A DNA stretch of 64,000 nt from Sphingomonas colocasiae. Its GTDB lineage: Bacteria; Pseudomonadota; Alphaproteobacteria; Sphingomonadales; Sphingomonadaceae. Position 1 is the first letter of the stretch, and each line of letters begins with the position of its first letter. The stretch spans positions 62,001 to 126,000 of the forward strand of contig NZ_JAINVV010000008.1 in the NCBI RefSeq assembly GCF_019880585.1, written 5' to 3'. This document shows, in pieces, positions 59,864 through 64,000 of the stretch. The notes under the pieces are model-generated. The model saw only the letters and a program-made list of their open reading frames with translations, was not told the DNA's origin and did no database searches. Position numbers and translations under genes: made by a program.

Positions 59864-61639
59864 TCAGTCGCGCGGCGGCCAGGGCTTGGCGGGAACGCCC
59901 TTTTTCGGTTCGCCGAGCAGCGGGCTCTTCAACGCGTAGAAGCCGTGATTGGTGAACAGCCAGATGATGTTGCGATCATATTCGACATAGATGCCGAAGC
60001 CGAGATTGCCCTTCACATAGTCGGGCGTTTCAGCGTCGGTCGGGAAGCGCGGCACATAATAGGCGGCGATCTCAGGCCTGGTCGGATCGCGCACGTCGAA
60101 CAACTGCACCCCGGCATTGTAGAAGGCATAGGGCACCAGCCCCTCGCGCGATCGGCCGGGCTGGGTGAAATAGCCCGGGCGCTTCGGCCCGAAGCTGCCG
60201 CGGCGTTCACAGAAATCCTTGAACGCGGCGTCCTTGGGCGGCGTCGGGCGGGGAAAGGTGTTGACGATCTTCGGGTTCTTCAGATCGCGGACGTCGATGA
60301 CGAAAATGTCCTTGTACGGCTCGAAACAATCATCGTTCATCGGATAGCCGTTCATGAAGATGTAGCCGGTGCGTTCATATTGGCTGACATCGATATTGTC
60401 GGCTTCGGTGCCCGCGAATTTGGGCACCATGTCGATATGGCTGATCACCTTCATGTGCGCGGGATCGGAGATGTCGAGCACGTAGAAGCCGAGCCCGCCC
60501 ATCGCCGCGAAGCCGATAGTGCCGCCCTTTTCCACCGGCTTGGGGATGAAGATCGGCATGCGCGATCCCATCCATGACGTTCGGTTGCCCGCGCGCGGAT
60601 TCTTGAGATAGGCGTCGGCCTCCGCCGGATCACCGACGATCTGGCCGGGCACCGAGAATTGCTGGAGGAATTTCGGGTTCGCCGGATCCGACATGTCCCA
60701 GGACTGATATCCCGGCGAATAAAGATAATTGGGATATTCGGTGAGCCCGAAACTGTCGTCGGGCGCGGTCGAGAGGAACATGTATTTGCCGCCGAACCAG
60801 GCGGGAACGTCGAGCGAGCCCGAGCCCTGCTGATGGCCGGGCTTGGCGTCGGGATGCTTGTAGTCGGTGGTGCGCGTCGCGATCTTCTCCCACTGGTCGG
60901 GCAGCGGGCCGTTCATCACATAGACGTTGAAACCCTTGTGATAAGGCCAGTCGCGGATCTTCTGGACGCCCTCCGGCTCGGTCATCTTCTCCTCGAAGAT
61001 GCCGAAGCGCTGCACCTCGTTGGACTGGACCATGATATATTTGCCACGGCTCTTGTCCCACTGGATCGAGGCCGCGCCGATCATCTCGCCTTCGGGGAAG
61101 GGATTGACCGCTTCGCCGCCGCCCTTGCCCGTCCATGTCTGCCCCTTGGTCAGCAGCAGCCTGGCCTTGGCCGGATCGGTGATGTCGAATATCTTCAGAT
61201 TGTGGCGGTCATAGACGTAGAGATACCGCTTGCCGTTGAAGTCCGCGATGTTCTGCCAGGTGTGGAAGGGCGAGGCGACCTGCGGATAGAAGGCGACCAC
61301 TTCCATGTTCTTGGCGTAGGACTTCTGGTCCCAATAGGTGAGCTGCCCCGGGAAGGGCGCGCTTTCCTCATGCAGCGGCGTCGCCTTGGGATGCACGAAA
61401 ACCCCGGTCTTCGGATCGACGCCGTAATCGACGCCGGGCTTGGGCAGCGGCGGCTTCCGGTCATAGGTCAGGTCATGCCATTGCTTCACCACCGGATCGC
61501 GAATGTCGATCTTCGGCTCCCCGTCCTTTGGGTCGGACGATCGCGCCGCGGTGCCCAGCATCAGCGCCGCGCCCGCGCAGCATGCCAGAATGACCGCCCG
61601 GATGCGGGGCGAGGCGGATTTGTCGATGGTCGGGGTCAA
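59864..61639 (-). CDS. Exported LVIVD-repeat protein
   Basis: 591 residues from TTG 61639, chosen for the GGGAG seven bases upstream. The frame is open to a GTG at 61699, but that lies in AT-rich promoter-like DNA. A signal peptide (LACCAGAALMLG) precedes a chain of beta-propeller-type repeats with LKIFDITDPAKARLL, WDMSDPANPKFLQQF, YVLDISDPAHMKVISH, FVIDVRDLKNPKIV and QLFDVRDPTRPEIAAYY: the LVIVD pattern. Such proteins are periplasmic or outer-membrane and usually of unknown role. Its neighbours suggest catabolism of an acidic compound. Confidence 0.8.
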   Translation of the reverse strand: MTPTIDKSASPRIRAVILACCAGAALMLGTAARSSDPKDGEPKIDIRDPVVKQWHDLTYDRKPPLPKPGVDYGVDPKTGVFVHPKATPLHEESAPFPGQLTYWDQKSYAKNMEVVAFYPQVASPFHTWQNIADFNGKRYLYVYDRHNLKIFDITDPAKARLLLTKGQTWTGKGGGEAVNPFPEGEMIGAASIQWDKSRGKYIMVQSNEVQRFGIFEEKMTEPEGVQKIRDWPYHKGFNVYVMNGPLPDQWEKIATRTTDYKHPDAKPGHQQGSGSLDVPAWFGGKYMFLSTAPDDSFGLTEYPNYLYSPGYQSWDMSDPANPKFLQQFSVPGQIVGDPAEADAYLKNPRAGNRTSWMGSRMPIFIPKPVEKGGTIGFAAMGGLGFYVLDISDPAHMKVISHIDMVPKFAGTEADNIDVSQYERTGYIFMNGYPMNDDCFEPYKDIFVIDVRDLKNPKIVNTFPRPTPPKDAAFKDFCERRGSFGPKRPGYFTQPGRSREGLVPYAFYNAGVQLFDVRDPTRPEIAAYYVPRFPTDAETPDYVKGNLGFGIYVEYDRNIIWLFTNHGFYALKSPLLGEPKKGVPAKPWPPRD

Positions 61640-61721
61640 CGAAACACTCCCTGGTTCGTCTGCTCTGGCGATGAGGCTAGAGCCGCATGCTATATTCACA
61701 AAATAGTGTTTTGAGCTTTTT

Positions 61722-62648
61722 CTATTCTCTTATCATATATTCGCGGGCGCTTCGCCCGGCTCGACCATCACCCGCGCGCGCGCCACGTCGTCGCTCCCAG
61801 CGGACGAACAGCCAGGGTATGCTGATCATCAGCAGGCCATAGGCGAGCGGCAGCCGCGCGATCGCCGGCATGTCGATCAGCGTCACCGAAGCGAGCAGCG
61901 CGATCGCCAGATTGTGCACGCCCACCTCGATCACGATCGTCAATCGCTGGAGCGGGCCGAGCCGCGCCGCCCGCGCCAGCATGTGGCTCGCGATCATCGC
62001 CAGCAGCATCAGCGCCAGGCAGACGCCGAAGCTTTCGACCAGCACGCGCCAGCCGGCGAGATGGTGCCAGTTGAAGCCGGTGGTGGTGAGGCACATGAAC
62101 AGGATCAGCACGACCGACAGCCGCCGGCCGACCTCGACGCCGCGCGCGGCGATCGCGGGCGCCATCGCGCGAACGGCCATGCCGAGCATGACGGGCAACA
62201 GCGTGAGCAGCCCCAGCGTCATCGCGGTCTGGCCCACCGGCATCGCGACGGCGCGCATGTCCCCCATGAACTGGTGCAGCGCGAAGCTGGTCCAGAGCGG
62301 CAGGGTCACCGCGACCAGCAGAGTCGAGAGCGCGGTGAGGCTGACCGCGAGCGCGACATCGGCGCGCACCGCGAGCGTGATCGCGTTCGAGGTCACCCCG
62401 CCGGGGCTGGCGGCGAGGATGATGAGGCCGACCGCGACCTCCGGCCCCACCGGCAGGACAAGCGCGAGCGTGATCGCGATCAGCGGCAGCAGCAGCATCT
62501 GCGCGGACAGGCCGACCAGCACGGCGCGCGGCGATGCCAGGATCGCGCGGAAATCGGAAAGCCCAAGCGCCAGCCCCATGCCGAACATGATCACGAAGAT
62601 GATGATGGGAAAGACGGTCTGCGACAGGAACGGGAAGATCTCGGCCAC
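61722..62648 (-). CDS. BASS-family (bile acid:sodium symporter type) transporter
   Basis: 308 residues from GTG 62648. Nine or ten hydrophobic helices; IFVIMFGMGLALGLSDF, AASPGGVTSNAITLAVRADVALAVSLTALSTL and IEVGVHNLAIALL (the EvGxqN-like motif) are characteristic. Members carry organic acids with sodium. It starts 10 bp after the dehydrogenase-like gene ends, indicating cotranscription. An AT-rich stretch with CAAAA-TAGTG-TTTTG lies downstream at 61698-61712. Confidence 0.85.
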   Translation of the reverse strand: MAEIFPFLSQTVFPIIIFVIMFGMGLALGLSDFRAILASPRAVLVGLSAQMLLLPLIAITLALVLPVGPEVAVGLIILAASPGGVTSNAITLAVRADVALAVSLTALSTLLVAVTLPLWTSFALHQFMGDMRAVAMPVGQTAMTLGLLTLLPVMLGMAVRAMAPAIAARGVEVGRRLSVVLILFMCLTTTGFNWHHLAGWRVLVESFGVCLALMLLAMIASHMLARAARLGPLQRLTIVIEVGVHNLAIALLASVTLIDMPAIARLPLAYGLLMISIPWLFVRWERRRGARAGDGRAGRSAREYMIRE

Positions 62649-62658
62649 GCTCGGCTCC

Positions 62659-63426
62659 TCAGACGAATTCGATGGCTCCGGCGAAACCGGCGGCGCGCAG
62701 GATCGAACGATGGACCGCTTCCGCCATCTCGCTGCCCGAAACGCCGATCGCCGGCTGGCTGCGCTCGATCCTGAGCCGCGATCCGTCCTTGCCCTTCGCC
62801 TCGATCAGCAGTTCCAGACGATCGAGCGCGGGATCGGCGACCAGCCGGGCATGGCACGCGTCCAGCCCGGTCGTGGCGAGGGCGCAGGCGACCATGGCGT
62901 TGACATTGTGCGGGAATTGCCGCGCGATCCGGCGCACGCTGCCGTCGAAGATCACGGTCTCGCGGTCGATCTCCGCCGCCGCCGGCCCCAGGCTGCGCGG
63001 CGGCTTGCGAAAACAGATCGACACATGATCCCACATCGCCCGCCATTCGAGCAGGCTGTCCGCCCCCACCAGCGCGCCATGCGCGACGAATAGCGAATGC
63101 CCCGTGGCGCCCGCGCGATCGATCAGCCTGGCGCGCAGATCGTCATCGGCGAGCGCCGTCAACGAAAGCGGCATGTAGTCGGCGATGGCGAGCAACGCCT
63201 CGCCATGATCCACGGTGACCCGCGGCCCGGCGATCTCGACGATCAGGTCCGGCGCGAAACGATGCGCGTCGGCAAGATCGTCGAGGATCAGCGCGGGATC
63301 GACGCCCGCCAGCCGCGCCGGGCTGCGGCTGTGGACGAACGCCAGTTCAAGCGGCCCGTCGCCCCGGGCAATGCGACGATGAATTTCGGAGCCGATGAAC
63401 CCGAACCCGATCAATCCGATGCGCAT
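62659..63426 (-). CDS. L-aspartate-dehydrogenase-like oxidoreductase
   Basis: 255 residues from ATG 63426, with a GGGGGAA ribosome site; a GTG at 63441 is also in frame. The Rossmann motif is GLIGFGFIGSEI. The DUF108-type catalytic domain has GALVGADSLLE and FPHNVNAMVACALATTGLD. The family makes or breaks aspartate with NAD(P), and members in catabolic operons may act on other amino or imino acids. It heads the transporter operon below it. It is 257 bp downstream of a TonB receptor gene. Confidence 0.75.
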   Translation of the reverse strand: MRIGLIGFGFIGSEIHRRIARGDGPLELAFVHSRSPARLAGVDPALILDDLADAHRFAPDLIVEIAGPRVTVDHGEALLAIADYMPLSLTALADDDLRARLIDRAGATGHSLFVAHGALVGADSLLEWRAMWDHVSICFRKPPRSLGPAAAEIDRETVIFDGSVRRIARQFPHNVNAMVACALATTGLDACHARLVADPALDRLELLIEAKGKDGSRLRIERSQPAIGVSGSEMAEAVHRSILRAAGFAGAIEFV

Positions 63427-63487
63427 TGCCCGTTCCCCCACAGTTGGAAGCGCTCCAGGGTCTGACCCAGCTGGATCAACTCATCTC

Positions 63488-63513
63488 GACATTCCCGCGT
63501 TCGCGGGAATGTC
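63488..63513. repeat. Perfect 12-bp palindrome downstream of a TonB receptor gene
   Basis: GACATTCCCGCG (63488-63499) and CGCGGGAATGTC (63502-63513) with a 2-nt loop. Another dyad (GTACTTAAAGTAC, about 63610-63621) follows. Repeats of this style are common in sphingomonads. They may stop transcription from the receptor gene. Confidence 0.65.
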
Positions 63514-63683
63514 ATGACGGGTGGTGTTTCGACATGGCCCTGGGACCGATCGACATTCAGTTCAGACCGAGCCGAGAATGGTGGTTTTTCGCGACCCGGA
63601 GCGCAGCGTACTTAAAGTACGTGCGCACCGGAAGCGCGGGAGACCGCCATTCGCAGGCCGGTATGGGCTGAATGGCGACGGTC

Positions 63684-64000
63684 CTAGTATTTCCAGGTCA
63701 GCGTCGCGCCATAGGTGCGCGGCGGCGCATAGGAGACGAGGACCGACCCGATCACGTCCGACTTACCCGATTCATAGAGCTTGTTGGTCAGGTTCTTGCC
63801 CCAGATCGAAAGCTGCCATTTGCCGTCCTCGGTCGACAGGCCGAACGATCCGTTGAGCAGGCCGACCGAGGACTGGCGCGTGCGCAGGCTGTTCTCGTTG
63901 TCGAAGAAGAACGCGCCGGTCCAGCTATAATCGGCGCGCAGGAAGCCGTCGAAGCGATCGGACAGCGGCAAGGTCACGTCGCCGCCGAGGGTGAAGGCGT
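63684..64000 (-). CDS. TonB-dependent receptor, C-terminal end (cut by window edge)
   Basis: The last 105 or so residues, read into the window from the right. The sequence alternates as outer-membrane strands do (FDGFLRADYSWTGAFFF, WQLSIWGKNLTNKLYESG, RTYGATLTWKY) and ends in an aromatic Tyr. NLTNKLYE is the usual receptor penultimate-strand motif. It is transcribed towards the dehydrogenase and transporter genes and is probably their uptake partner. Confidence 0.85.
   Translation of the reverse strand, partial: AFTLGGDVTLPLSDRFDGFLRADYSWTGAFFFDNENSLRTRQSSVGLLNGSFGLSTEDGKWQLSIWGKNLTNKLYESGKSDVIGSVLVSYAPPRTYGATLTWKY

Overview
The window is high-GC alphaproteobacterial chromosome, most likely from Sphingomonas or a close sphingomonad. 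The basis is protein style: several TonB-dependent receptors and secreted hydrolases, a DUF6961-type small protein, MucR-type and LytTR regulators, and sphingomonad-style intergenic palindromes. No ribosomal RNA or other species marker is present, so the genus is an inference.

Left flank (1-12854): a class A beta-lactamase cut by the window edge is divergent from a Tat-type alpha/beta hydrolase, with a BlaI-like dyad between them. Next comes an 8.6-kb gene for a giant autotransporter adhesin. It has an IPT/TIG array, twelve near-identical 270-bp repeats and a C-terminal beta-barrel. Divergent from it is a translationally coupled LuxR-type response regulator and hybrid histidine kinase, a plausible controller of the adhesin.

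Integrative element (12855-35373): a 22,455-bp insertion sits in tRNA-Gly(TCC) and is bounded by a perfect 64-bp direct repeat of the tRNA 3' part. The intact tRNA is at the right end. A tyrosine integrase lies inside the left end, followed by a Toprim/SF3 primase-helicase and an origin-like cluster of CGGCCACCCC motifs. It also carries a MucR-like regulator, a serine recombinase, an Excalibur protein, two lipoproteins, a thioredoxin-fold protein, a GrlR-like protein and many small unknown genes. At the right edge is an AT-richer 1063-residue metallophosphoesterase-STAND NTPase fusion, the best candidate for an undescribed (probably anti-phage) system. I see no relaxase, conjugation or capsid genes, so the element looks like a satellite or a mobilizable island. 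It also holds two unusual structured repeats and an IS5-family transposase remnant.

Right flank (35384-64000): an RBBP9-like hydrolase and an Rrf2 regulator come first. A catabolic locus follows: a semialdehyde dehydrogenase, overlapping GntR and AraC regulators, an esterase, an FAD-linked 2-hydroxyacid dehydrogenase, a TonB receptor and a type-B carboxylesterase. A shared palindrome, ACCTRTCWGAYAGGT, lies in front of both the regulator operon and the receptor operon. Next is a D-amino-acid/D-peptide cluster: N-acyl-D-amino-acid deacylase, two serine hydrolases, an amino-acid permease and a divergent D-threonine-aldolase-family enzyme. After that are a LytTR regulator and LytS-type kinase around a small secreted protein. 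Last is a minus-strand run of a YkvI-like transporter, an MFS transporter, an LVIVD-repeat protein, a BASS-type symporter, an aspartate-dehydrogenase-like enzyme and the end of another TonB receptor.
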